Both the position numbers and the translations under genes were made by a program. DNA of 50,915 bases, taken from contig CAVAKZ010000013.1 of assembly GCA_963589425.1 (NCBI GenBank), forward strand, positions 1-50,915, read 5' to 3'. Under the pieces are notes generated by a model. The model saw only the letters and a list, made by a program, of their open reading frames with translations, ran no database searches and had not been told where the DNA came from. This DNA is from CAKRJP01 sp963589425. Lineage in GTDB: Bacteria > Bacillota > Clostridia > Lachnospirales > Lachnospiraceae. Below, one piece after another: positions 33,809 through 42,058 of the stretch (within the stretch, counting starts at the first letter, position 1; the number at the start of each line of letters is the position of its first letter).

Positions 33809-34786
33809 ATGTCACACAAGGAAGTACGAACAATTGGAGTTCTGACTAGTGGAGGAGATGCTCCGGGAATGAATGCAGCAATCCGTGCAGTTGTAAGAAC
33901 AGCACTTGCTAAGGGGTTGAAGGTTCGAGGGATCCGCAGAGGATACCAGGGACTTTTGGACGAGGAGATTATTGATCTTTCCGCCAGAGATGTATCAGAT
34001 ACCATTCAAAAAGGTGGAACCATTTTGCAGACAGCTAGATGTTCGGCTATGAGAACGGAAGAAGGTCAGCAGAAGGCAGCAGCTATCTGTAAGAAATATG
34101 GAATTGACGGCTTGGTTGTTATCGGAGGAGATGGATCCTTTAAAGGGGCTCAGAGATTAGCGGCTCTTGGAATTAACACTATCGGACTTCCGGGAACCAT
34201 TGACCTTGATATCGGATGTACAGAATTTACCATTGGATTCGATACAGCAGTTAACACAGCTATGGAAGCTATCGATAAGGTTCGTGATACTTCTACCTCC
34301 CATGAGAGATGTTCAATCATCGAGGTTATGGGTAGAGATGCAGGATACCTGGCATTGTGGTGTGGAATTGCCAACGGAGCAGAGCGTATTATGCTTCCGG
34401 AAGAGCATGGCTATGATGAGAAGACCATTGTAGACGACATTAAAGAATGCAGAAAACGTGGAAAGAAGAACTATATCATCATCAACGCTGAGGGTGTAGG
34501 TGATTCTATGAATATGGCAAAACGTATTGAGGAAGCTACAGGAATGGAGACAAGAGCTACCATTTTAGGACACATGCAGCGGGGAGGAAGCCCTACTTGT
34601 AAAGACCGTGTTTACGCCTCTATTATGGGTTCTATGGCAGTAGAACTTCTCATAGAAGGAAAGACCAACCGAGTAGTAGGTTATCAGCACGGAGAGTACA
34701 GGGACTTCGATATTAATGAGGCCCTCAGCATGGAGAAGACTATTCCTGCCTATCAGTTAGAGATTGCCAAGACCTTGGCATTATAA
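33809..34786 (+). CDS. pfkA: ATP-dependent 6-phosphofructokinase
   Basis: 325 residues from the ATG at 33809, eight bases after GGAGG; an in-frame ATG abutting the dnaE stop at 33725 would add 28 atypical residues and lacks a site. Glycolytic enzyme making fructose 1,6-bisphosphate. IGVLTSGGDAPGMNAAIRAV at the N terminus; GGDGSFKGAQ with glycine G109 where PPi-dependent forms carry Asp, arguing for ATP; and PGTIDLDIG where most enzymes read TIDND, so residue 133 is Leu instead of Asn while both aspartates stay. dnaE-pfkA adjacency is common in Firmicutes. Confidence 0.95.
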   Translation: MSHKEVRTIGVLTSGGDAPGMNAAIRAVVRTALAKGLKVRGIRRGYQGLLDEEIIDLSARDVSDTIQKGGTILQTARCSAMRTEEGQQKAAAICKKYGIDGLVVIGGDGSFKGAQRLAALGINTIGLPGTIDLDIGCTEFTIGFDTAVNTAMEAIDKVRDTSTSHERCSIIEVMGRDAGYLALWCGIANGAERIMLPEEHGYDEKTIVDDIKECRKRGKKNYIIINAEGVGDSMNMAKRIEEATGMETRATILGHMQRGGSPTCKDRVYASIMGSMAVELLIEGKTNRVVGYQHGEYRDFDINEALSMEKTIPAYQLEIAKTLAL

Positions 34787-34807
34787 CATTATAATAAGGA
34801 GTTTAAT

Positions 34808-35638
34808 GTGGTGAGTATAGATAAGGATGGGCTTAGCGAAGCCCCTGTGGGTGTATTTGATTCCGGTGTGGGAGGGCTGACAGTTGCAAGAGAAATCATG
34901 CGTCAGCTTCCGGAGGAGAATATTGTTTATTTTGGTGACACTGCCAGGGTTCCCTATGGCAGTAAGTCCCAGGATAATATTATAAGATTTAGCAGACAGA
35001 TTATACATTTTCTTCAGAGCAAGAAGGTGAAAGCTATTGTAATTGCCTGTAATACTGCTAGTGCCCTGGCTCTTGATACGGTAAAAGATGAACTGGATAT
35101 TCCGATTATCGGAGTGATCGTTCCAGGAGCTAGAGCGGCGGTGAAGGAGACAAAAAATGGAAAAATCGGTGTGGTAGGAACAGAAGCCACCATTAACAGT
35201 GCGACTTACACTAAGGTAATCCAGTCTATGAATCCTAAGGCTCAGGTAAAGGGAAAGGCATGCCCCTTATTTGTTCCCTTAGTGGAGGAAGGCTTTGCCA
35301 AGCATAAGATTACAGAAGAAGTTATTGATATTTATATTTCTGAGTTTAAAGACACAGAGATTGATACCATGATCTTAGGCTGTACCCATTATCCCCTTCT
35401 TCGCAGTCGGATAATGGCTTATCTTGGAGATAAGGTACACATTGTAAATCCTGCCTATGAGACAGCTATAGAATTAAAAGATATTTTGGAGACTTCCGGG
35501 CTTGCAAATCATTCCGGGAAGAAGGCAAGTTATGAATTCTATGTCAGTGACGCAGCAGAGAAATTTACCAAGCTTGCCAATACTATTCTGCCTTATGATG
35601 TGGCAACTACCAAAAAGATCAACATCGAGGAGTATTAA
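34808..35638 (+). CDS. murI: Glutamate racemase
   Basis: 276 residues. Provides D-glutamate for peptidoglycan. GVFDSGVGGLTVAREIM at the N terminus, catalytic cysteines C81 (ACNTASA) and C192 (LGCTHYPLL), and VYFGDTARVPYGSKS. Starts at a GTG (34808) six bases after AAGGAG; a second GTG follows directly, so the start may be one codon later. Follows pfkA by 21 bp. Confidence 0.95.
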   Translation: MVSIDKDGLSEAPVGVFDSGVGGLTVAREIMRQLPEENIVYFGDTARVPYGSKSQDNIIRFSRQIIHFLQSKKVKAIVIACNTASALALDTVKDELDIPIIGVIVPGARAAVKETKNGKIGVVGTEATINSATYTKVIQSMNPKAQVKGKACPLFVPLVEEGFAKHKITEEVIDIYISEFKDTEIDTMILGCTHYPLLRSRIMAYLGDKVHIVNPAYETAIELKDILETSGLANHSGKKASYEFYVSDAAEKFTKLANTILPYDVATTKKINIEEY

Positions 35639-35644
35639 GAGGGT

Positions 35645-36091
35645 ATGACAAAAGATGTATTAGTTAGTATTTCCGGCATTCATAACAGTGTATATGATGA
35701 AGATACGAAAAATACAGAAGGGGATGGGCCAATAGAGATTGTTGCCCCGGCTACTTATTACTATAAGAACGGAAAACACTATGTGATTTACGAAGAAATG
35801 GTGGAAGGTTTTTCTGATGTAATTCGAAACAAGATACGAATTACAGAAAATGAGAAGCTGGAGATTATGAAGTCTGGCATTGCAAACACCAGCTTGATTT
35901 TTGAGAAAGATCACATAAATATGACTCCCTACAAAACTCCTTATGGTGAAATGCTAGTAGGAACTCATACCTACCGCATGGATACCGAAGTGCAGGAGGA
36001 AGAGATTCATGTCCAGGTAGAATACGCTTTGGATATAAACGGAGAAAAGTCAGCAGATTGTCAGATTCAAATTAAAATCAAAGCCTTATAG
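35645..36091 (+). CDS. DUF1934 (YwiB-like) beta-barrel protein
   Basis: 148 residues. DUF1934 proteins are small calycin-like beta barrels of unknown function found next to cell-wall or argS-type genes in Firmicutes. Here it lies 6 bp after murI and must be cotranscribed. Visible features are alternating beta strands: VLVSISGIHN, APATYYYKNGKHYVIYEE, TSLIFEKDHINMT, and EEIHVQVEYALDINGE with the polar/hydrophobic pattern of a closed barrel. No signal peptide, so cytoplasmic. Function not known. Confidence 0.85.
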   Translation: MTKDVLVSISGIHNSVYDEDTKNTEGDGPIEIVAPATYYYKNGKHYVIYEEMVEGFSDVIRNKIRITENEKLEIMKSGIANTSLIFEKDHINMTPYKTPYGEMLVGTHTYRMDTEVQEEEIHVQVEYALDINGEKSADCQIQIKIKAL

Positions 36092-36110
36092 AAAAGAAAA
36101 GATTGAAGAT

Positions 36111-36150
36111 ACGTGTCTTGGAAGATGAAAATTCCTGGACACGTTTTTTG
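36111..36150 (+). terminator. Terminator after the dnaE-pfkA-murI-DUF1934 run
   Basis: ACGTGTCTTGGAA pairs with TTCCTGGACACGT (one mismatch) around an 8-nt loop, followed by six T. Confidence 0.9.
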
Positions 36151-36242
36151 TGATATTCTTTGAAAACGTTGAAAAAATTGGGGGTGCTAGAATAAAAGCT
36201 GTATATAGAAATTGTTGAAACCAAAGAAAAGGAGGAAAAGTT

Positions 36243-37868
36243 TTGAAAAGAAAAGTAGTAAGCAAAATTCTTGTTCTAGCGATTTCGGCATCTATGCTGC
36301 TTGGCAGTACGTCAGTGTTTGCTGAGGACCTAGTAACACAGAGGCAGACACAGGAAGAGGTATCTGTGGATTCGAAAACGACGGAGCAGGCCTCGGAAGA
36401 AGTGACAGAGGATTCGGAAACAACAGATGCCTCACAGGAGGAAGTGGCAGAGGAGAGCTCATTGGCAAAATCCTCAGGAGCTACTACGGTAAGTTATCGA
36501 ACTCATGTGCAAACCTACGGATGGCAGGACTATGTAAGTAATGGAACTGTATCCGGTACTGAGGGGGAGGCAAAACGTCTGGAAGGTATCAACATTAAGT
36601 TGGAGAACCAGGAGTATGAGGGCGGTATCACCTACCGAACGCATGTCCAGACCTATGGATGGCAGGATTATGTAAGTGATGATGCTATGTCCGGTACCGA
36701 AGGAGAAGCTAAGAGATTAGAGGCTATTCAGATTGAACTTACTGGAGAAATGGCAGATTACTATGATATCTATTACAGAGTCCATTCTCAGACCTACGGC
36801 TGGCTTGGATGGGCCAAGAATGGAGAGAAGGCAGGTTCTTCTAACTACGCAAAGAGATTGGAAGGTATTCAGATTGTTTTAGTAGAAAAAGGTGGAGAAG
36901 CCCCTGGATCTACGGAGGGTGTATATGTGCATCCATGGATCGGATACAACACTCACGTCCAGACTTATGGATGGCAAGGCTATAAGTTCGATGGAGAAAC
37001 TGCAGGAACCAGTGGACAGGCAAAGCGATTAGAAGGGATTCAGCTAAAGCTTGTGGATCAGCCTTACGAAGGAAGCCTTCAGTATAGAACCCATGTTCAG
37101 ACTTATGGATGGCAAGATTGGACAGCAGACGGGGCAACTTCCGGCACCACAGGAGAAGCCAAGAGACTAGAGGCCATTGAGATTCAGTTAACTGGAGAAA
37201 TGGCAGACCACTTTGATGTATACTATAGGGTTCATTCTCAGACTTACGGCTGGCTTGGATGGGCAAAAAATGGAGAATCAGCAGGAACCGAAGGCTATGG
37301 AAAGAGATTGGAAGCCATTGAAGTTCTTCTTGTAGAAAAAGGAAATGAAGCTCCATCCAGTGACATTGAAGCATTCAAAAAAGCATACAGCTGGACGAGC
37401 TGCGTTATAGACTGTCAGGGGGATGGATATGTTACAGTTACAGATTCCACTGGATGGTCGTATACATATATATTTGCTGGTGGAAAATCTTATGACACAG
37501 AAGGGAATGAGGCATATCCGTGCTTGGGACTCCATACAGGTAAATTGAAAATCAGTTTTGTAGCATCTCCCTATTATGCTCTAGAAGAGTCTCCATATGT
37601 AACTGTGGACGGGAATGAGATTGATTCTACATTGATTGGTTATGAGATGAGTGCGGAAAGGCCGGGGCTTATTTCTGCTATGGAATGTGAAGTAAATGAT
37701 AGCTTCTTTACTGTGCACGTTAATTTTAAAGTGCCTCACGCCATTAATCCAGGAGTGGATGCTAAAGATTGGCATTTCGATACGGATTGGGATTCGGAAA
37801 ATGCATGGGATGAAGGCTTGTGGAATACTCTGACTAATTTATCTGAGAATCCTTATGCTGCCTATTGA
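36243..37868 (+). CDS. Secreted ChW-repeat protein with C-terminal unknown domain
   Basis: 541 residues from a TTG at 36243, eight bases after AAGGAGG. Signal peptide (about residues 1-28, ending VFAE), acidic Thr/Glu/Ser linker, then six ChW repeats near residues 86, 132, 179, 236, 282 and 329, typified by YRTHVQTYGWQDYVSNGT and GEAKRLEGINI. Repeats 1-3 and 4-6 are copies of one three-repeat block. From about residue 375 a roughly 165-residue domain I do not recognise begins (TSCVIDCQGDGYVTVTDSTG, SPYVTVDGNEID), beta-rich with two Cys in its first strand. It ends NPYAAY, close to the NPYATYVP of the paralogue at 28857-30032. Secreted, no wall anchor visible. Confidence 0.92.
   Translation: MKRKVVSKILVLAISASMLLGSTSVFAEDLVTQRQTQEEVSVDSKTTEQASEEVTEDSETTDASQEEVAEESSLAKSSGATTVSYRTHVQTYGWQDYVSNGTVSGTEGEAKRLEGINIKLENQEYEGGITYRTHVQTYGWQDYVSDDAMSGTEGEAKRLEAIQIELTGEMADYYDIYYRVHSQTYGWLGWAKNGEKAGSSNYAKRLEGIQIVLVEKGGEAPGSTEGVYVHPWIGYNTHVQTYGWQGYKFDGETAGTSGQAKRLEGIQLKLVDQPYEGSLQYRTHVQTYGWQDWTADGATSGTTGEAKRLEAIEIQLTGEMADHFDVYYRVHSQTYGWLGWAKNGESAGTEGYGKRLEAIEVLLVEKGNEAPSSDIEAFKKAYSWTSCVIDCQGDGYVTVTDSTGWSYTYIFAGGKSYDTEGNEAYPCLGLHTGKLKISFVASPYYALEESPYVTVDGNEIDSTLIGYEMSAERPGLISAMECEVNDSFFTVHVNFKVPHAINPGVDAKDWHFDTDWDSENAWDEGLWNTLTNLSENPYAAY
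36496..37345 (+). repeat. Duplicated 450-bp block of three ChW repeats
   Basis: The segment from about 36496 to 36890 recurs at about 36946 to 37340. Anchor: TACGGCTGGCTTGGATGG begins at 36795 and at 37245, exactly 450 bp (150 codons) apart. The encoded third and sixth repeats are nearly identical (YYRVHSQTYGWLGWAKNGE), showing a recent or conserved internal duplication. Confidence 0.85.
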
Positions 37869-37985
37869 CAACAGTAGGATTAGATACACAAACATGGCCG
37901 CGCTGTAGAGACTTTCTTGCTTGCACTCCATAAGAAAGAATGTTACAATAATTTTTGTTAAAAATTATTTAGGGAGGGCCTATTT

Positions 37986-38426
37986 GTGAAAGTATTTTCC
38001 ATTGTAATGATTATTATCTTAATCATATTGGTCATTGCGGCAATTGCTCTTTATTTCATCGGAAAGAAGGCTGAGAAGCGCCAGGCAGAACAGCAGAAGC
38101 AGTTAGATGCGGTGGCTCAAACCGTTAACATGTTGATTATCGACAAGGCTAAGCTGAAACTTAAGGATGCCGGACTCCCAAGTATCGTACTTGAGAGCAC
38201 CCCTTGGTATCTTAAGAGATCTAAGGTTCCGGTTGTAAAGGCAAAGGTTGGACCAAAGATCATGACCTTAATGTGTGATGCTCAGATTTATCCTTTGATT
38301 CCTGTTAAGAAGGAAGTGAAAGCAACTGTCAGTGGTATTTATATCACCAATGTCAGAGGCGTTCGCGGACCTTTAGAAGCTCCGGAGAAGAAGAAGGGCT
38401 TCTTTGCAAAGCATTTTGGCAAGTAA
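37986..38426 (+). CDS. Small membrane-anchored protein of unknown function
   Basis: 146 residues from a GTG at 37986, preceded by AGGGAGGG. Residues 2-26 (VFSIVMIIILIILVIAAIAL) are an N-terminal membrane helix; a short charged coiled stretch (KKAEKRQAEQQKQLDAVAQT) follows, then a cytoplasmic domain of about 90 residues (GLPSIVLESTPWYLKRSKVP, GPKIMTLMCDAQIYPLIPVK) and a basic tail. I do not recognise the family. It resembles single-pass proteins conserved in Lachnospiraceae near cell-envelope genes. Single-gene unit ended by a shared terminator. Confidence 0.8.
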   Translation: MKVFSIVMIIILIILVIAAIALYFIGKKAEKRQAEQQKQLDAVAQTVNMLIIDKAKLKLKDAGLPSIVLESTPWYLKRSKVPVVKAKVGPKIMTLMCDAQIYPLIPVKKEVKATVSGIYITNVRGVRGPLEAPEKKKGFFAKHFGK

Positions 38427-38441
38427 GAAGAATATGACATA

Positions 38442-38478
38442 AAAATCCCCACCCGATTGATAAGGGTGGGGATTTTTT
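38442..38478. terminator. Bidirectional terminator between convergent genes
   Basis: AAAATCCCCACCC and GGGTGGGGATTTT form a perfect 13-bp stem with a 9-nt loop; T runs on both strands let it serve the plus-strand membrane gene and the minus-strand hcp. Confidence 0.93.
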
Positions 38479-38483
38479 GAATT

Positions 38484-40082
38484 CTATTTATTTAGCAGCA
38501 AATATAAGTCATTCTCCGGTGTGGTGATTGGGGTAAGGCCAAAGTTCTCCACCAGGTAATTAAGTATATTGGGTGAAATAAAGGCTGGCAGTGTAGGACC
38601 AAGGCGGATATTCTTGATTCCAAGATGCAAAAGGGTCAAGAGAATACATACGGCCTTCTGCTCATACCAGGATAGTACCATGGAAAGAGGCAGATCATTG
38701 ACGCTGCAGCCAAAGGCTTCTGCCAGAGCCAGGGCAATCTGGATGGCACTGTAGGCATCGTTACACTGTCCCGCATCCATTAAGCGGGGGAGGCCGCCGA
38801 TGCTGCCAAGGTCTAGGTCGTTAAAACGATATTTTCCGCAGGCAAGGGTTAAAATCACTGTATCTGCCGGGGTCTGCTTTACAAAGTCTGTATAATAGTT
38901 TCGTCCGGGACGGGCTCCGTCACAGCCTGCCACCAGGAAGAAATGACGAATAGCACCGGATTTTACAGCGTCTATCACCTGGTCGGCAACGCCTAGTACC
39001 GTGTCTCTGGCAAATCCGGTCATTACAGTATCTCCACCATTAATGCCGGTAAAGTGCTGATCCTCGGTATAACCACCTAATTCCAGGGCTTTCTCGATTA
39101 TGGGAGTAAAGTCCTTGTTGTCATCAATATGGGCTATTTCCGGATAGGATACCACTGCTGTTGTAAATACGCGGTCTGCGTAGTTTTCCTTTGGCGGCAT
39201 GAGGCAGTTGGTAGTAAAGAGCACCGGGGCTGGAAGATTTGCAAATTCCTTCTGCTGGTTTTGCCATGCAGTACCAAAATTCCCCTTAAGATGTGCATAT
39301 TTTTTTAGGTCCGGATAGCCGTGAGCCGGAAGCATTTCCCCGTGGGTGTAGATGTTGATGCCCTTGCCTTCGGTTTGCTCCAGTAAAAGCTTTAGATCTC
39401 TAAGGTCGTGACCGGAGATTACAATAAAAGGACCTTTCTCAAGGGTCAAAGGAACAGATGCAGGGGAGGGGCTTCCATAGGTTTCGGTATTTGCCTTGTC
39501 AAGAAGAGCCATGCACTTTAAGTTTTTCTCTCCTACTTCCATAACGATAGGAAGGAGTTCCTCCATTCCCCAATCTTCCCCAAGGGCAAACAGTGCCTTG
39601 GCAAAGAAATGATTTACATCCGGATCCCTATATCCTAAAACAAAAGCATGATGAGTGTAGGCTGCCATGCCTCGAATACCAAAAAGAATCAAAGATTTTA
39701 GGCTTTTAATATCCTCATTGGCAGTCCAAATCATATTCATATCATAGTCTACGGTTCGTCCGCAGGGGGAAGCACAGGTGCTGCAATCCGGCACCAGACG
39801 GAATTTTTCCTGATGAATACGGTGGATTAATAGCTTAAGGGTTTCTTGGTTGAAATTTACATTTGTAATAGTTGCAAAGAGCCCCTCTATCATCAGCTGC
39901 CAGGTTCCCTCATTTACAGCCGGGCAATTGTCAGTGGCTCTGGCAAGTCCTATTAAGGCCCCGGTTAGTTCGTCTTGAAGCCTTGCCACAGGGGCAGTCT
40001 TTCCACAGACTCCGGCATTTCCGGTACAGGCAGTGCAAGCCATGGTCTGTTCACACTGAAAACAAAACATTTTTTGATCCAT
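38484..40082 (-). CDS. hcp: Hybrid-cluster protein (hydroxylamine/NO reductase)
   Basis: 532 residues. Hcp reduces NO or hydroxylamine and protects anaerobes from nitrosative stress. N-terminal cysteines C7, C10, C19 and C26 follow the C-x2-C-x8-C-x6-C pattern of the anaerobic [4Fe-4S] forms; C16 is an extra cysteine. Hybrid-cluster ligands appear in ISGHDLRDLK, LFTTNCLMPPKENY, VAGCDGARPGRNYYTDF and LACGKYRFN. Divergent from a Crp/Fnr regulator, the arrangement of hcp-hcpR. Start is the ATG after GAAAGGAAGG. Confidence 0.95.
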   Translation of the reverse strand: MDQKMFCFQCEQTMACTACTGNAGVCGKTAPVARLQDELTGALIGLARATDNCPAVNEGTWQLMIEGLFATITNVNFNQETLKLLIHRIHQEKFRLVPDCSTCASPCGRTVDYDMNMIWTANEDIKSLKSLILFGIRGMAAYTHHAFVLGYRDPDVNHFFAKALFALGEDWGMEELLPIVMEVGEKNLKCMALLDKANTETYGSPSPASVPLTLEKGPFIVISGHDLRDLKLLLEQTEGKGINIYTHGEMLPAHGYPDLKKYAHLKGNFGTAWQNQQKEFANLPAPVLFTTNCLMPPKENYADRVFTTAVVSYPEIAHIDDNKDFTPIIEKALELGGYTEDQHFTGINGGDTVMTGFARDTVLGVADQVIDAVKSGAIRHFFLVAGCDGARPGRNYYTDFVKQTPADTVILTLACGKYRFNDLDLGSIGGLPRLMDAGQCNDAYSAIQIALALAEAFGCSVNDLPLSMVLSWYEQKAVCILLTLLHLGIKNIRLGPTLPAFISPNILNYLVENFGLTPITTPENDLYLLLNK

Positions 40083-40128
40083 CTTATAATCCTTCCTTTC
40101 ATTTCATATATCAAATAAAAATACTTCT

Positions 40129-40157
40129 TTGACTCTCTTCCTATATCATAATATAAT
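40129..40157 (+). promoter_or_regulatory. Promoter of the Crp/Fnr-type gene
   Basis: TTGACT (40129-40134) and TATAAT (40152-40157) are 17 nt apart. ACTCTCTT (40132-40139) and its inverse AAGAGAGT (40189-40196) flank the divergent hcp/regulator region, but the half-sites are too far apart for a simple Crp-type operator. Confidence 0.7.
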
Positions 40158-40201
40158 AAAAACAACAAATCAGTTTAATTTTCAACGAAAGAGAGTTTTT
40201 T

Positions 40202-40864
40202 ATGGAAGACTATTTGTATGTACTACTCTCCTCGCAGCTTTTTTCCGGAATTTCTGAAAAAGAGCTAAGGGCCATGCTTTCCTGTCTCGATGCCAGAATT
40301 GAAGACTACCCTAAGGGGGCCTTTGTGCTGCGAGCAGGGGATGTGGTGGATTCAATCGGCTTGATCTTATCAGGAAATGTCTTGGTGATTCAGGAGGATA
40401 TTTGGGGGAATCGCAATATTCTGTCTAAGGTGGGACAGGGGCAGACCTTCGCAACCGCCTATGCCTGTGCCCCGGGTTCTGTGCTAAATAGTGCTGTGCT
40501 GGCGGAAAACTCTGTGTCTGTCATGTTTTTGAATCTAAAACGAATCTTAAATATATGCTCTTCTGCCTGCGCCCACCACAACCGAATTATTCGAAATCTT
40601 TTGGGAGAACTGGCCCAGAAAAATCTAAGCATCAAGGGAAAACTAACCCACATGGGTCAGCGAAGCACCCGGGCAAAGACTATGTCCTATCTATCAGCAG
40701 AGGCGCAGAGGCTTGGAAAATATGAATTTGACATCCCCTTTTCCAGACAAGAGCTGGCAGATTATCTGGCTGTGGACCGCAGTGGCCTATCCATTGAATT
40801 GGGGAAAATGCAAAAGGAAGGCTTGTTAGTTTTCCATAGAAATCATTTTGTGTTGAAGGTCTAG
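40202..40864 (+). CDS. Crp/Fnr-family regulator, probably HcpR-like
   Basis: 220 residues. Cyclic-nucleotide-type beta barrel at about 10-120 (YPKGAFVLRAGDVVDSIGLI), then a dimer helix and C-terminal winged helix (FDIPFSRQELADYLAVDRSG, LSIELGKMQKEGLL). No Fnr-type N-terminal cysteine cluster; cysteines at residues 23 and around 115-118 (CSSACAH) are isolated. Divergent from hcp, with 119 bp between, so it most likely controls hcp in response to nitric oxide, as HcpR does in other anaerobes; this is inferred from context. AAAGAGAG is its only ribosome binding site. Confidence 0.88.
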   Translation: MEDYLYVLLSSQLFSGISEKELRAMLSCLDARIEDYPKGAFVLRAGDVVDSIGLILSGNVLVIQEDIWGNRNILSKVGQGQTFATAYACAPGSVLNSAVLAENSVSVMFLNLKRILNICSSACAHHNRIIRNLLGELAQKNLSIKGKLTHMGQRSTRAKTMSYLSAEAQRLGKYEFDIPFSRQELADYLAVDRSGLSIELGKMQKEGLLVFHRNHFVLKV

Positions 40865-40914
40865 CTATAATTATATTATAATGAGGAAATGAATCGAATT
40901 TAAGGAGAAAAGTA

Positions 40915-41973
40915 ATGAAAAGAAAAAGTGTTTATATGATGTTAATAGGAACTATAGCGGCTACTACAATTCTTGGAGGCTGCTCTGGCAAGGATCAGAA
41001 GGGTCTAGAGACCGATGATCTTACAATTTCTCAATATAAAGGGCTAGAGGTGGATGCAAGTAGGGATGGAGACGAGATCAGCAACGAAGCAGTGGAATCT
41101 CAGATTGAATCAACCCTTCAAAATTATGCTGCGTCTGCTGAGGATGGTTATGAAGTGCAGGAAGGGGATACGGTAAGTATAGAGTATGTAGGGAAAATTG
41201 ATGGAGAAGCCTTTGATGGGGGATCCACCACCGGCCCTACAGATCTTGTAATTGGATCAAATAGCTATATTGATGGATTTGAGGACAGTTGTATTGGTCA
41301 TAAAAAGGGAGATACATTTGACTGGAACGGAGCCTTCCCGGAGGATTATGGCAATACAGAATATGCAGGAAAAGATGTGACCTTTACCATTACCATCGAT
41401 GATGTCAAGGTGGATCCGGAGCTTACCGACGAGCTGGTACAGGAAATTTCTGATACATCCAAGACTGTAAAAGAGTACAAAAAAGAAGTGAAGAAGACTT
41501 TGGAAGATGCAGCAAAAGAAACTGCAGAGGAAAACTTTGAATCTACAGTTTGGCAGCTGGTGATGGACAATACAAGGGTAGAGAAGTATCCGGAGGACGA
41601 GGTAGATGAGCTTTGCGATAGTGCTATTGAGCAGTATAAATCCTATGCCGAGTCTAATGATATGACTTATGAGGATTTGATTCAGAATTATCAAAATGAA
41701 ACTGTGGAAGAGTTTGAAAGTGATCTAGAAGAGTCTGCAAAAAATGTTGTAAAACAGCAGATGGTGGTGGATGCTATTGCAGAAAAAGAAGATATCGAAC
41801 CTACTAAGAAGGAATACAAGAAAATTTATAAGAAAATTGCCTCAACCTATGGATACGAGGATGTGGCTGCCCTTAAAGAAGCAGTATCAGAGGATGATTT
41901 AAAGGATTTGGCGCTTTCTTATATTGTAAGAAGCTGGGTGTCTGACCAGGCGGTAGAAAGTTCTTCAAATTAA
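40915..41973 (+). CDS. Exported trigger-factor-like FKBP peptidyl-prolyl isomerase lipoprotein
   Basis: 352 residues. Lipoprotein signal with lipobox LGGC (C23), short linker, an FKBP domain at about 75-165 of trigger-factor type (VQEGDTVSIEYVGKIDGEAF, GFEDSCIGHKKGDTFDW), then a long helical region at about 170-345 resembling the chaperone domain of trigger factor (TVKEYKKEVKKTLEDAAKET). The N-terminal ribosome-binding domain of cytosolic trigger factor is absent, replaced by the lipid anchor. It probably folds secreted proteins at the outer face of the membrane, analogous in place to PrsA. It is 50 bp after the Crp/Fnr gene but has its own AAGGAG. Confidence 0.88.
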   Translation: MKRKSVYMMLIGTIAATTILGGCSGKDQKGLETDDLTISQYKGLEVDASRDGDEISNEAVESQIESTLQNYAASAEDGYEVQEGDTVSIEYVGKIDGEAFDGGSTTGPTDLVIGSNSYIDGFEDSCIGHKKGDTFDWNGAFPEDYGNTEYAGKDVTFTITIDDVKVDPELTDELVQEISDTSKTVKEYKKEVKKTLEDAAKETAEENFESTVWQLVMDNTRVEKYPEDEVDELCDSAIEQYKSYAESNDMTYEDLIQNYQNETVEEFESDLEESAKNVVKQQMVVDAIAEKEDIEPTKKEYKKIYKKIASTYGYEDVAALKEAVSEDDLKDLALSYIVRSWVSDQAVESSSN

Positions 41974-42021
41974 TGTTGATAAGATGGGCCGGGAAGGCAG
42001 ACAGACTAAACTTGTGGATGT

Positions 42022-42053
42022 TGTAAAAATGAGGATACTGTAAAAATGAGGAT
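42022..42053 (+). repeat. Tandem 15-bp repeats abutting the orphan regulator start
   Basis: TGTAAAAATGAGGAT occurs at 42022-42036 and 42039-42053 with a 17-bp period, and ATGAGGAT appears a third time as the actual start (42059). The first copy gives an in-frame mini-ORF (ATG AGG ATA CTG TAA). It looks like slippage duplication of the ribosome-binding/start region. Confidence 0.75.
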
Positions 42054-42058
42054 GCTGC

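Noticed and set aside
36160..36174. cre-like CcpA site (TTGAAAACGTTGAAA) upstream of the second ChW gene
   Set aside because: It deviates from the consensus at the conserved CA near the 3' end, and no other cre site supports it; kept only as a weak possibility.
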